Shown here: positions 9,398-19,152 of the stretch, in pieces
How positions within the stretch are numbered: the stretch's first letter is position 1
How the letters are laid out: every line of letters begins with the position of its first letter
DNA from: Symbiodinium natans
Taxonomy: Eukaryota; Sar; Dinophyceae; Suessiales; Symbiodiniaceae
Direction of reading: 5' to 3'
Length of the DNA stretch: 64,000 nt
Assembly (NCBI GenBank): GCA_905221605.1
Contig: CAJNDS010000102.1
Location: 858,501 to 922,500 of the forward strand
Made by a program: the position numbers and the translations under genes
Notes under the pieces: generated by a model
The model's database searches: none
The model's input: only the letters and a program-made list of their open reading frames with translations
What the model was told of the DNA's origin: nothing

Positions 9398-9552
9398 GTT
9401 TAGGGCTTGGGGTTTAGGGTTAGGGTTCAGGGTTTAGGGTTCAGGGTTCAGGGTTCAGGGTTCAGGGTTTAGGGTTTAGGGTTTAGGGTTTAGGGTTTAG
9501 GGTTTAGGGTTTAGGGTTTAGGGTTTAGGGTTTAGGGTTTAGGGTTTAGGGC
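9398..9552 (+). repeat. Long TTTAGGG array
   Basis: About 22 heptads; the first ones are degenerate (TTTAGGG-C-TTGGGG, TTCAGGG), then fifteen or more are perfect. The right side, GGCGAGATTTTGCTGG, is open again in plus and minus frames. Confidence 0.95.
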
Positions 9553-11085
9553 GAGATTTTGCTGGGGCCGCATCCGTCGGGCGGCCCGACATCCGAGCCC
9601 AATAGCGCCCAACCCAAAATCGCCCACAAGCCCTTTCCTGCGCCCCTGCAGGAAGAGAAATCTTCGGCCTGCCTGCTTTTGCAGAAGCCCTGTGTCGTCT
9701 CATTTTTGGTCGTCTGCTGATCTATGGGAACAGCCTCCTGGCAGAAAGGATTCTAGGACGGTGGTGCTTGCAGGGCGGCGTGTCCCCAGTTTCGGGGCTG
9801 CCCGAAACCCCAGAAGTGTGGACCTGGGGACAGTTGCATTGCCTGGCTTGTGCAAGCGTGAGCGATGAAACCCTGTACATTTTCCTGGGCTTCGGGTGTG
9901 GCTCAAAACGTTTCTGTTTCCGAAAGCCTGAGTTGATCAAGGCCTGCAGCAGCTGCTCGCGCCCCACGCCAAAGTGAGCTGTGGCTGCAAGTGAGTGCAG
10001 ATTCGGGGTTTTCAGGTGCTTGGGCGCCTGCAGGTCCCTAAAACTCTTAAATTAGGTTGCGAAGGCCGATTTTTTTCTAGCGGTCTCCGAGTTTGGCAAT
10101 TGGGGCTGGAAGGGCAGATCAGATGCATACTTACAGCTTGAGAACTCTTGCATGCTTGTACTCCGACACAACCTCCGATCGAAGCCTTAGTCAGAAAACC
10201 CTTGGGTCTTGGGGATCTCCCACCTTCCTGTAAATCAAATCCGAGGCCCATGTCGGTTACTTGGTACTTAAGCCCCCACCCTTTGCTGTGAATTTCGGCT
10301 GTTTGATTGAAAGGCCCGCAGCAAAAATGAGTAGCAAATTTTGGGAGCAGGTGAGTCAGACGCCCCTTGAAGGGCTGGAGTGCGCAAGTTGCCCACTTGT
10401 GCAGTACAGTGCCCGGTGTGACAGTGAGAGGGGGTGCACAATGAATAGATTTACCAGTGAAATATGCAAGAGGGACGCAGGAGGCAAATGATGAACTATT
10501 CTGTGAGACTGGCGCACAGTGCTTGAATCTGCATCAAGAAAGTCGGATGGCAACACGTGCATAGATCACAAAGGGGACAAGCTATGCACCTCCCCGCACA
10601 AAACAAACAATACACACACACACACAGAAATATCTATATTTGTAGGAACAGTCTGAACATGAAGACCCATAACGCAAGACGAGGAACGACTCATCAGGCA
10701 ATGGGAGGCAGGAGGAAAACGGAGCCACGGATCAAGGAACCCGGAGAGAAGCCAATCCTGTCCAGTCCTCATGACGCGACGAAAGATCGATGTGATTGCA
10801 TCATAGGTAAATGATGAGAATCTCCCGGAACTAACGACAATCTTCAAGTGATGGCACAAGCACGATGGCCTGGAATCTGCGTGCGTGATTTTGATTTCCA
10901 GCTAGTGCTAATGGCTGGACCATTTTTCTGCTTCAGTCAGATTTAACCAGCCTTTGGCTGGCTTGGAATGATCAAAATCCTCGGAAGCTTTCCACAGGAT
11001 CTGGCTCCTCAACTACGTTTGTGGAGTTCTGCGCCTCGGCCACCGACTTGGTCCGAAAACCCTGAGAGCCCCGTGTCCCTGAAGA
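9553..11085. other. Non-coding stretch, one open flank
   Basis: 9553-9718 is open on the plus strand (GEILLGPHPSGG...) and, in another frame, on the minus strand. The remainder, up to 11085, contains a short CA run at 10613 and no array or convincing island. Confidence 0.4.
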
Positions 11086-11088
11086 ATG

Positions 11089-11265
11089 AGGGTCGGAATA
11101 ATTGGTAATAGTATCCCCTTATGGTCCCTATGTACATATTATAAGCATACTTTGTGCTCTTGCCCCTCCGCCCCCCCCCCCAAAGAACAAAAACAAAAGC
11201 AAACAACAAAAAGCAAAAACAGACCTGTTCTACTCGTAGTGGTCAAGGCCCCCCTCTATTCTGTC
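11089..11265 (+). repeat. Family 2 element, split by an A/C-rich insert
   Basis: The left part has GTCGGAATAATTGGTAATAG and CCTTATGGTCCCT; the right part has GTGGTCAAGGCCCC near 11238. Between them lie a poly-C run (about 11170-11181) and an A-rich segment. It matches elements at 16780, 34552, 38408, 40690 and 63155. Confidence 0.65.
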
Positions 11266-11362
11266 CATCAAGGACTCCAAACCAACGCCTCCCCTAAGAC
11301 CATCGCACGGGACTCAGGGTTCAGAGCCCATGCTACTTGTACCCGAACACTCGAGGTTCAGG
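11266..11362 (+). CDS. Candidate exon ending at a TTTAGGG donor
   Basis: The open frame HQGLQTNASPKTIARDSG continues as FRAHATCTRTLEVQ and ends at TTCAGG|GTTTAGGG. The left border is not resolved (an AG near 11270 is possible). The frame can continue into the island at 11693 after removal of 11363-11692. Confidence 0.4.
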
Positions 11363-11692
11363 GTTTAGGGTTTAGGGTTTAGGGTTTAGGGCTAGGGTTT
11401 AGGGTTTGAGCTCCCAGAGCTTTCAATTTTCTGGGAGCATCCCAAGGTCCCCAAGATCCGTCACACAAAAACCCCCCCAAACCCTAAACCCTCAACCCTC
11501 AACCCTAAACCCTAAACCCTAAACCCCAAACCCTAAACCCTAAACCCTTAACCCTAAACCCTTAACCCTTAACCCTTAAACCCTAACCCTTAACCCTTAA
11601 ACCCTAAACCCTAAACCAGACCAACCACTTAGCCCCGCTGTGCCGTGGCTAGTCGGGTGCTAAAACCCAAAACCCTAAACCCTAAACAAGAG
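11363..11692 (+). other. Candidate complete intron: TTTAGGG array, hairpin, CCCTAAA arrays
   Basis: It starts GTTTAGGG, with the array to 11408. A perfect 9-bp inverted repeat follows, GCTCCCAGA (11410-11418) and TCTGGGAGC (11430-11438), then CCCTAAA/CCCTTAA arrays at 11472-11617 and 11663-11688, ending ACAAGAG. The two halves are complementary over most of their length, so the intron RNA could fold into one long hairpin. Confidence 0.5.
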
Positions 11693-11770
11693 GCAGTACG
11701 ACCGTTCGGCCACGGTGGACCCGCAGCGGAATCCTCGCGCGGAATGGCGCGGCACGTGCCGGGCTTGGGG
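11693..11770 (+). CDS. Candidate internal exon with GTGAGA donor
   Basis: Between AAGAG and a GTGAGA donor. One frame reads QYDRSATVDPQRNPRAEWRG; another, compatible in phase with the island ending at 11362, reads STTVRPRWTRSGILARNG. All three frames are open, so the phase is uncertain. The splice borders are good. Confidence 0.45.
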
Positions 11771-12146
11771 GTGAGAGAAGGCTGAGGGACACTGAGGCCA
11801 TCAGCGGCTTTGCTTTTCAGAGCTGTTGGATGGTCTTCTTTGGGATTCCGATTTTTAGGGGAATGGACTTCGGTTTACTTGAGATGCTCTGCACTGTGAT
11901 GCGGCTCGTTGCGGGAGACACGTCAGGTTTTCTTGAGGTCGTGGTTGCAAACGGATGTCGTGGGACCGTCTCCCTAAATTTTGCTTCGGCTCTGCCCCCC
12001 TCCTCTCCCCGCTCAGGCACGATCATATGAAGGGTGTCCCATGAAGGTTAAGGGTTGAGGGTTTAGGGTTCTTGGGCATATTTGTTCTTTCGACAGTGCG
12101 CCCCTGGGAATGGCCCGTAAGATGATTTCCCTTGTTCAGCTTTCAG

Positions 12147-12197
12147 ACTGAGCATTTGCCCCTTGAGCCACGCGCTCGACCAGGCGCGCTTGGACAA
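12147..12197 (+). CDS. Candidate short exon with GC donor
   Basis: After TTCAGCTTTCAG the frame reads LSICPLSHALDQARLD and ends at AA|GCCCTAAA. Joined to 12356 it continues NLDSHPRCWQKLL. The minus strand is also open across this region (see 12306-12871), so the assignment is tentative. Confidence 0.3.
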
Positions 12198-12309
12198 GCC
12201 CTAAACCCCAAACCCCAAAGCCCAAAGCCCAAAGCCCAAAGCCCAAAGCCCAAAGCCCAAAGCCCAAACCCCAAACCCCAAACCCTAAACCCTAAACCCT
12301 AAACCCTAA
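12198..12309 (+). repeat. CCCTAAA array with CCCAAAG sub-array
   Basis: CCCCAAA units, then seven to eight CCCAAAG units, then CCCTAAA again. The internal run of one variant indicates local expansion. Confidence 0.95.
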
Positions 12310-12355
12310 CTGGGCAAAAAAGGTTCTTGGGTTACAAAGGGGGTGACTTCTTTAG

Positions 12356-12448
12356 GAATCTCGACTCGCACCCGAGGTGCTGGCAGAAGCTCCTCGAGGC
12401 GGTGCAAGGCGAGGAGGCCGTCCCAAGCTTCGGAGTCAGCTGGATCAG
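12356..12448 (+). CDS. Candidate exon (plus strand) with strong antisense frame
   Basis: Plus strand: TTCTTTAG, then NLDSHPRCWQKLLEAVQGEE and AVPSFGVSWIR up to the TTTAGGG array. Minus strand: the same bases read DPADSEAWDGLLALHRLEEL, equally protein-like. The array rule fits both. Without transcripts the strand cannot be decided. Confidence 0.35.
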
Positions 12449-12486
12449 GGTTTAGGGTTTAGGGTTTAGGGTTTAGGGTTTAGGGT
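12448..12486 (+). repeat. Five-heptad TTTAGGG insertion
   Basis: Exactly five GGGTTTA units (35 nt) lie between ATCA and GGGTTGAGG. Removing 35 nt keeps a frame open on each strand across the junction; keeping it shifts the frame. Confidence 0.9.
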
Positions 12487-12654
12487 TGAGGCTTCGGCTT
12501 TTGGACTTCGAGCTGGCCAGGCCTTGCAGCGCTACTACTCGTGTTAATTCGTCCTACCCGGTGGGCTTGGTGCTTAGGGTGTGTTTTGCTGGTGTAGTGC
12601 AGATCCCTCCCTGGCGCGTCTGAGTTGCGTGCGGTTGTTTTTCCCTAAACCCTC

Positions 12655-12871
12655 TTTCTTTCCATCCGGCTTGTGCAATCGCCCTGAACCCGTTTTCGTC
12701 CGGTCTTGAGTAGTCGGCCCGGGAAAGGACCCTCAACGCATGGCTCACGAGCAGAGTAGCAGTACTGCGCAAAACAGTTTCAGCTGTGAGTGGTATGTTG
12801 AACTCTTCAATGGGGAGATGATGCAAAGACGGAATCATTGGCACAAGGGCGTCGTAGATTTCGGCCTCCAC
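12655..12871 (-). CDS. Candidate minus-strand exon
   Basis: The minus strand, after GGTTTGGCAG, reads VEAEIYDALVPMIPSLHHLP, then IEEFNIPLTAETVLRSTATL and further to AIAQAGWKE, ending near a GTTTAGGG. The composition is convincing (helical, mixed charge). A further minus frame (DELTRVVALQGLASSKSKS) follows at about 12546-12490. This is the best evidence for minus-strand coding right of the retroelement. Confidence 0.4.
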
Positions 12872-12909
12872 TGCCAAACCCTTTGTTGCATCTGGACTAG
12901 CCCTAAACC

Positions 12910-14580
12910 CTATCGCTGAGACTTGGGACCACGTGAGCCTCGCCTGGCTTGTCCGAGTGTGAGCGATCCAACCCTAACCCTGCATGAACTTACCGAATCC
13001 TGACCGAATCCTTGCCTGCTGCGTTAGGGGGGGGTGGGGCACCCTTGGGTTTTGGGGTCCCTTCTTGGATTTAAGTAAGGAACATAAGGGCCATATTAGG
13101 AGCACATTAAAGGGAAGGGGCAACCTTGGGGGTGCGAGAGTCTTCATCCCCTGATCGACTCCTCTCCTCCTCTACGCTTATCGGCCTGAAAATCTTCACA
13201 AGCTCGCGCCAGGAGTTCACGTGTACCGTGCCTCCGGAGCTGCAAGATTTCTCCAAAAGCATCGAGCCTTGCTTGTCCCAGTAGTCACTTAAGGTCCCTT
13301 TGCGTGTTTCTTGTCGCAGCTTTAAGGGTGTTTGAGGCTGTCGTTTTGGCTTCGGATTTCAGGGAATTTGGGGAAAGCGAAGGACGTCTTCCCCGGAGTG
13401 TACATATGCTGTGTGTCCTTTGAAATGAGTCTTGAACTGTTGTCGGGGAGGGTTTCGGGGCTTCATGATATTTAGGGATCGAGACTTCCTTGCTTTGGCT
13501 CAGCTTGTTGTAGCGTGCGTTGTTGTTCTCGGAAGTCTTGAAGCCTCCAAGACCACGAGAATTTGGAGCGCGCTGCAGCTTTGATTTGTAACCGAGGCTC
13601 TCACACCTTGAGACCCAACCCGGGTTTCTGGTTTAACTGTGTGACTGCAGTGAGTCATATGAACACAGAGAACACCCCGAAATCCCTGTTAAATTACATG
13701 TAGCGGGCGTCTTTCCCCCAGAGTCGTTCTTGTAGAATTCAATCTCTTTTTCATCCAGGAAGAAATTGCGGGCAAGTTCAAGCGCGCCGTAATGATGTTA
13801 ATATTGGCTTTAGAAAGAGTGAAGACAGAGTGAATCAAGTGAACAAAAGAGGGCAGTGAATGCGTGAACTTTGATGAGCGAGAGAACGCCGTGAATTAGT
13901 ACGCGACCATGAAAGAAATGAGTGAGCGCGCAGATGTGCTTGGTTCTCACACCTTAATTAGTTGTATTACGTACTACTAGCTCACGAATGCACCGAGCAT
14001 AAGTGCGCAATAGTGAAGTAGTGTGAAACACAATGCCGTGTCCATTTCTCTTTTAGTTTTTCTACCGCGTGTGAATGGCAAACGAATCGTGCGGGAAATT
14101 CACTGAGCACGGAAAACTTTGAAAGGCGTAAAGTACGCGTGAGCAAAATTAACACCACAAAGCCCCTATTCAATTCACAGGAAGACACAACGGCCCAAAA
14201 GCGTTGTATGTTCATGTTAGTGTAATGGGGGCCCCCTCCTGAAAACATTCCTAGCCACGGCTTCGCCGGGCCCACGCCGGACAGGGGGTGAGTTCAAGGG
14301 CTCTAATATGATGTAAATGTGGCATAGAAATAATATCAGATTATCATCATACACAAATATAGTAAGATGAAAATACAAGAAGAGAAAGAAGTACTTATCT
14401 AGTGACATAGTACTGCATTCTTATTTCAGAATACAGCAACCGCGCATCATGATGATAAAACTCTCACGCCAACTTTTTTTTTGGCCCCTGGCCGAGGAGC
14501 TCACGGACGATGGCACTGCCAGCCGAAGCCGCGGCTCAGGGGCCTACAGGGGCTTGAAGTGGGGGCCTCACTGTCATGGA
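12910..14580. other. Non-coding stretch with one Box A copy
   Basis: It holds a Box A copy at 12937-12974 followed by ACCCTAACCC, a poly-G run near 13028, and AT-richer sequence at 13.6-14.4 kb. No trusted island. Confidence 0.45.
12937..12974 (+). repeat. Box A motif
   Basis: CTTGTCCGAGTGTGAGCGAT preceded by GCCTCGCCTGG and followed by CCAACCCTAACCC. Other copies lie at 21177, 41568, 50031 and 59077. Confidence 0.85.
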
Positions 14581-14639
14581 ACCCTAAACCCTAAACCCTA
14601 AACCCTAAACCCTAAACCCTAAACCCTAAACCCTAAACC
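14581..14639 (+). repeat. CCCTAAA array
   Basis: About eight perfect heptads, 20 nt before TTTTGCTGCAG. Confidence 0.95.
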
Positions 14640-14662
14640 TGGGAGGCATCGTTTTGCTGCAG

Positions 14663-14988
14663 ACCAGAAAGCCTCGAGTTTCAGGGACTTGCCTTCGCTG
14701 CGACATACTTTTCGTTTTCGCCTCCACTGGGCCTCGCCCCCCTTTTTGTTAAAGGCTGAAGCCCGGAAGCCCTCAGCCGTGTCGGTGTGCGAGTTAGGGC
14801 TGATGTTGTGGCCCAGCTCTCCTTTGCCCAGTTTAGGCTGCGATCGATCATTTTGGGCACGGCTAGAAAGGCACCTGTCAGCTCTCCATGCACCGAACAC
14901 AAAGACAGTTCTGCTCGGAGATGTGCGATTTAGCCTCCAGAAGCAAAAATATCTGCAACAAGAACCCCAAAACCTTGTGCAGTTCTAG
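14663..14988 (+). CDS. Candidate terminal exon, 108 codons
   Basis: After TTTTGCTGCAG the plus frame is open to a TAG at 14986-14988. It contains HTFRFRLHWASPPFLLKAEA and, near the end, TVLLGDVRFSLQKQKYLQQE. The minus strand has a rival frame from 14900 to 14640 rich in Lys/Ser that ends in CCCAG|GTTTAGGG, so orientation is not settled. Confidence 0.4.
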
Positions 14989-15340
14989 GGGGCCAGGTTT
15001 AGGACGCAAAAGGATCTGCCACGGAGAGACGTTCACACTGTCACCCTGCGAGAGGAGAGGTGTCACCGCTGTCTCCATGGTGTCACGAGAAGCACCATCC
15101 ACACCGGACGTCGAGACTGATGAGGCGCCAGCTACCCAGTAAACGTGAAGTACATACGTGCACACATACATACACACACATATAGACACGTGTGTAAGAA
15201 GTATCTAGCTATAAATCACAAACACAAATATGAGAAAATAGTTCCTGTAGGACTGTAGGATTTGGAGCTGGGGGTCGCGTGGTTCTTCGCGGTCATCACA
15301 CCCTCACGCCTTGGTAAGGTTCTCTTGGGTTTTGAGCCTG

Positions 15341-15428
15341 ACCCTAAACCCTAAACCCTAAACCCCAAACCCTAAACCCTAAACCCGAAACCCGAAACCC
15401 GAAACCCGAAACCCTAAACCCTAAACCC
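15341..15428 (+). repeat. CCCTAAA array with CCCGAAA run
   Basis: About twelve heptads; four consecutive ones are CCCGAAA. Confidence 0.95.
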
Positions 15429-15462
15429 CCCACCAAATCCGAAGCTCCACCCCCACCTAAAG

Positions 15463-15545
15463 ATTTCCGGAGGAGGCCGAGGCCGCCGCAACCAGCGACG
15501 TCGGGGCAACGCCCAAGGCTCCTACCCCAAACCCTGAAAGACAGG
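15463..15545 (+). CDS. Candidate internal exon between arrays
   Basis: Between CACCTAAAG and GACAGG|GTTTAGGG the frame FPEEAEAATSDVGATPKAPT, then PNPERQ, is open and acidic/Pro-rich. CCCTAAA array upstream, TTTAGGG array downstream. Confidence 0.5.
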
Positions 15546-15612
15546 GTTTAGGGTTTAGGGTTTAGGGTTAAGGTTTAGGGTTCAGGGTTCAGGGTTTCGG
15601 GTTTAGGGTCTA
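15546..15612 (+). repeat. TTTAGGG array
   Basis: About nine heptads with TTAAGG, TTCAGGG and TTTCGGG variants. Confidence 0.95.
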
Positions 15613-15712
15613 AGGTTCGGGAATCAGGCTCTTGGTCTCACAATAATCTTGGCTTAGGGGAGTTTCAGAGAGCGGCTCGAGAATCCACCAAGGTTTCTGG
15701 TCAGCAAACTTA

Positions 15713-15805
15713 CTAAACCCTACACCCTACACCCTATACCCTATTTACCCTAAACCCTAGGCCCTAAACCCTAAACCCTAAACCCTAAACCCCAAACCCT
15801 AACCC
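15713..15805 (+). repeat. CCCTAAA array with CCCTACA variants
   Basis: Starts with CCCTACA/CCCTATA units, then CCCTAAA. Confidence 0.95.
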
Positions 15806-16115
15806 CCCCTATGCCGGAAACAGGTGAAGCTGCCCCCAGTGTTCGAAGACGCATCGGGGACTGAGAGATGGCTCCTGGCGCGTCTGCTGCGCAGCTCCGT
15901 GGATTTGAGCTACAACTACAAGACGCCCGTCCTCTCGCTTCGGCATCTAAAGAGGTTTCATAGTGGGGGTTCAAGCAGGGAGAGGGTGTGAGTTTGTTTC
16001 TTTGTTTGTTTGAAGGGGTTGCTTCTTGTGGAAGAGGTCCAGCGGTGATTGTTGGGTTCTTAGCTTGGGGATGTTGGCTGCAAGGAGGTTGCGAACCTCT
16101 TTGAGTTCCAGAAGT

Positions 16116-16213
16116 TGGGATGTTCACCCTTTTACTAGCAGTCCTTTCTCGGCATGATAGTGGCCCCGATTATAATCCCTACTCAGGACTGTTAATATAC
16201 GGGGAACATCCCA
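16116..16213. mobile_element. Family 1 MITE-like element
   Basis: 98 bp with inverted ends TGGGATGTT and AACATCCCA and internal inverted AGCAGTCC / GGACTGTT. One of at least seven copies (also 26250, 26518, 43414, 50057, 58022, 62998). No coding capacity, so non-autonomous. Confidence 0.8.
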
Positions 16214-16779
16214 GTCCTTATTATGCAAGATATGAAGAAGAGGGCGTTGGAGCTCCAGGTGTGTCAGGGCTTCGGTAATCAGGAGCACGCAGCACTGCCT
16301 CAATCCTACTGTACATTGGGGATATGAAGGCTTTGAGGATCTAGGGCCGATCCTCGAAAAGCTTCTTGGGTCGGTCTTGGCGCATTTAGACTTTCCAGGG
16401 TCGTGGGAGTAACGCCGAGCAGTTTTCCCTGCTGGGTGCTTTCGTCAGCATGTTGTCTTGCCCTTGCTGATATGGAGCTGGTTCCAAGGAAGCGGGAGAA
16501 GAAGGCGTCCAAGAGGGGCAGCAAGATCTGATGCCTGCCCGCCACTCATGAGAGCTTGATTTCATAGTCGGGCTGGACAAGGTTCTCGATGATACCCCGG
16601 GTGCAATGCTAAGACATCAGGCGACAGGGTGCTGCTATGCTCCAGTGCTACGCCAGAGGTGAGCATCATGGGGCCAGCCGCAGGATGCCCCCTCTGTGCC
16701 AGGATGCCCAGCAGTGTTTGGCCCCCTACTAGAGCCCCAGGAAGCAAGAAGAGGCACCCTTCTTTCTCAGTAACACAGG
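16214..16779. other. Non-coding stretch
   Basis: Open frames exist on both strands at 16306-16747, but none has convincing borders or composition. Confidence 0.35.
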
Positions 16780-16852
16780 GCTCGGAAGAGTTACTAATGA
16801 TATTCCCTTATGGTCCCTTTGTAAATAAACTCTAATATACCCCCAAAAGCCT
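16780..16852 (+). repeat. Family 2 element, left part
   Basis: TTACTAATGATATTCCCTTA, then GGTCCCTTTGTAAATAAACT and CCCCCAAAAGCC. It lacks the 3' part present at 38408 and 63155. Confidence 0.7.
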
Positions 16853-18170
16853 TTTGTAATTCTTCAGGCCCTATATTAGTCAGACTCCCGTCTTCCAAAG
16901 GGCTTGACAGCAGGGGACAAGGGTCGGTGGCCCTTGTACGCAGCTCACAGTTTTTTTCCTCAGTGCTGTGGCTGCGCAGAGGGCGTGTTTCACCCACATG
17001 TCGTGCGGATCAAAATGTATTTGTTAGACCCCCAAGGTTAGATCAACTCCCATAATATGTTGAGGCATCAAGCTCGAAGCTTACAGGCCTTTCGGTGCCC
17101 TAGGGTCGGTTGAAGCGCGAAGGGTCTGCGGGTTGAGGGCAGGCGTTGCGGGTGCTTCTAGAGCCCAAGGTGTGTTCCGAAGCCTCGGCCAATAAGGAAT
17201 CAGCAAGAGAAGTGCGAATCAACACCGATGATGGGGTGCGGGCGCCAAGGGTCCCGGATGTGAAGAGAACAAAAGTTTAGGGTTCAGGCATCCCTAAGCA
17301 ACAACGCCCTCTGCAACTTCATCACCCTGCCTTTGTGGATCAAGCAGCCCGGCCCGAAGCAGCAAAAAGGCATGGACCTAAAATGTAAGTTTGGCAGCCA
17401 GGGGCTTCCCGCCTGGAGGCCTTTGACTTGTATGCTCTTCACAAGAGGATTTCGGCGCCTTTCATTCCCCTTCGACCCCCCCATGGCGCCCGTGTCAGCC
17501 ACGCAGTCGGCGGAGACGCTGATACTCAGCCTCAAGCTGTATAGGCCCTCAACCCCTAAATCCTTCCTGGCGGTCCAAACCCTCAGCCGAGTGCAGGGTT
17601 TTAAGAAGCTGGCTTTGGGGGTTTAGGGACTTTTCGAATCTACGACGCTTAAGGCGTATAGTGTGAATCATGCAAGTCTAGCAGACCGCTCGCCGCAATG
17701 CGTCGTGACAGGCTTTTAACCGGCAAGCGGGCGTTTCAACCCAATAAGGGTCGTGCTGCATGTGCAGCGGGGAGGAGGAGGAGGAGGCGGAGGAGGAGGA
17801 GGAGGCGGCGGCGGAGGGGAGGAGGAGGGGGAGGAGGAGGAGGAGGCGGCCTCTTGCAAGTCCGAACCCCTCCCCCCAAAATCTGTACGTGCACCTTATG
17901 ACTTTCTGTTTTCCATTGGCCACCCCGAGTTACTATTCCAGCCAACGCACACGAGTCTAAGGAACGCAGCGGGCGCAGCGGGCGCGCAGGGGGCTCAGCT
18001 CTGAAGGGCGCGGGACTCGCTTTGTGGCGGCCGAGCAGATTCAAGCAGCTCCTGAGGCAAAAAGACTTCACTTGTGCTTTCCGGCACATGCAAACAGGTG
18101 CTTCAATCTTCTTGCACTTGCATGCCTGGAAGAAGAGGAAGCTACAAGAGGAGCACCCTTAAACTTGAGT
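16853..18170. other. Non-coding stretch with GGA/GGC microsatellite
   Basis: No array apart from single heptads at 17277 and 17618. The microsatellite is listed separately. No trusted exon. Confidence 0.4.
17768..17852. repeat. GGA/GGC trinucleotide microsatellite
   Basis: About 85 nt of GGA, GGC and GAG triplets. The poly-Gly, poly-Glu and poly-Arg translations are artefacts. Confidence 0.95.
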
Positions 18171-18171
18171 G

Positions 18172-18203
18172 CTGTAGCCATTTAGGCTCCGGTTTTGGCT
18201 CAG
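18172..18203 (+). other. Decayed tandem spliced-leader relic
   Basis: 18172-18189 matches the first 18 nt of the 21-nt core of the dinoflagellate spliced leader at 16 positions (CTGTAGCCATTTAGGCTC). It is followed at once by a second, truncated copy (TTTTGGCTCAG). Tandem relics of this kind are known from dinoflagellate genes created by reverse transcription of trans-spliced mRNAs. It lies 50 nt upstream of the ATG at 18253, a normal leader length. Confidence 0.75.
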
Positions 18204-18252
18204 CGCCGCAAGCAGCGAAATAGACGCAGCTTGGTCCCGTGCGCCTCTGAAC

Positions 18253-19152
18253 ATGGTCATGGACATGGCATCAGCAGAAACTCTTTGGGGAGCTGTGCTT
18301 GATCTAGCCCTTAGCCTTTCCTGTGCCGCTATTGCTGCACGCGTGCTGCTGGGACGTGTGGGGGAGCGTAGCAGGAGCCACGCTCGTCGCCAGCTTCTTT
18401 TCTGCTTGTACATGCTCTGCTTGGTTCTGATGCTCGCGGGCATGGGCCGTGCTGCCACAGCCTTGGCCCGCTGCACGGAGTACGGAGTGTCTACCGGTGC
18501 TGAGCTGCTCCCACTCGTGATGGCGTTGGCTGCCTCGTTGCTGAGTATCGCTGCTGCGTACCTTCTGGCACTGGCAGCTCCACAGCTGGTGCAGCAGGAG
18601 GAGCCGTCGGCCTCGAGCATTGGTGATCTCGAGAAAGGCAGCCCCTGTCCGGCCCTGTCGGTGGAGCCTCTGACCAAGGAGAGCTGGAAGTCAGAAGGGC
18701 CATCACAGGAACGCACGTCGAGAAGTGCATCGACTGGATGGGCGGACGACAAGCTCCGAGCCGCAGCAGGGGCTTTGCGGCTGAACTCGAAGCAGGCTGT
18801 GCTCCTGGTTGCGGCACTTTGCGAGCTGTCGAGGAACTGCGGCCACTGGTCCCGCAAGCCCGACGAGACCTGGGGGAGGTTCCTTCAGGCGCTCCACGAG
18901 ATCGTCACTGAGTCGAAGGCCCGTCCCATGTTGCCCGCTGAGGCCTGGTATGAAGTCGCCAGATGGTATGGCACGCTTTCGGACGCGCGCCTGACTCAGG
19001 TGCTGCAAGCAGCGCTTGTCTTCCATGGCAGCCCGAAACCCAAGGAGGCGCTGAAGTTGGCCAACCTCCTCAGGGCAAAGTCGCCAAGTGCTCCGCAGCG
19101 ATCCAGGGCGGAAGCTTCCAATTACAGTATGAAGCGAGGGATCAGTATTTGA
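18253..19152 (+). CDS. Intronless membrane protein, unknown (recycled mRNA)
   Basis: A complete 299-residue ORF. It starts MVMDMASAETLWG and has three hydrophobic segments at about 11-33, 48-71 and 84-110, with Arg-rich loops, so the N-terminal third is membrane-embedded. Residues 115-165 are Ser/Glu-rich. Residues 165-290 form a soluble, helical domain with WADDKLRAAAGALRL and AWYEVARWYGTLSDARLTQV. I do not recognise the family. The spliced-leader relic 50 nt upstream and the absence of any intron or array indicate a retroposed mRNA. The frame differs from its surroundings in being long, unbroken and GC-rich. An antisense ORF (18159-18857) is taken as a shadow. No poly-A tract or target duplication is evident. 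Confidence 0.8.
   Translation: MVMDMASAETLWGAVLDLALSLSCAAIAARVLLGRVGERSRSHARRQLLFCLYMLCLVLMLAGMGRAATALARCTEYGVSTGAELLPLVMALAASLLSIAAAYLLALAAPQLVQQEEPSASSIGDLEKGSPCPALSVEPLTKESWKSEGPSQERTSRSASTGWADDKLRAAAGALRLNSKQAVLLVAALCELSRNCGHWSRKPDETWGRFLQALHEIVTESKARPMLPAEAWYEVARWYGTLSDARLTQVLQAALVFHGSPKPKEALKLANLLRAKSPSAPQRSRAEASNYSMKRGISI

Noticed and set aside
17753-18089. Gly-, Glu- and Pro-rich small proteins
   Set aside because: They are translations of the GGA/GGC microsatellite in different frames.
18159-18857. Antisense ORF of 232 residues opposite the membrane protein
   Set aside because: The plus frame is longer, has membrane segments and a spliced-leader relic upstream; the antisense frame is a GC-rich shadow.
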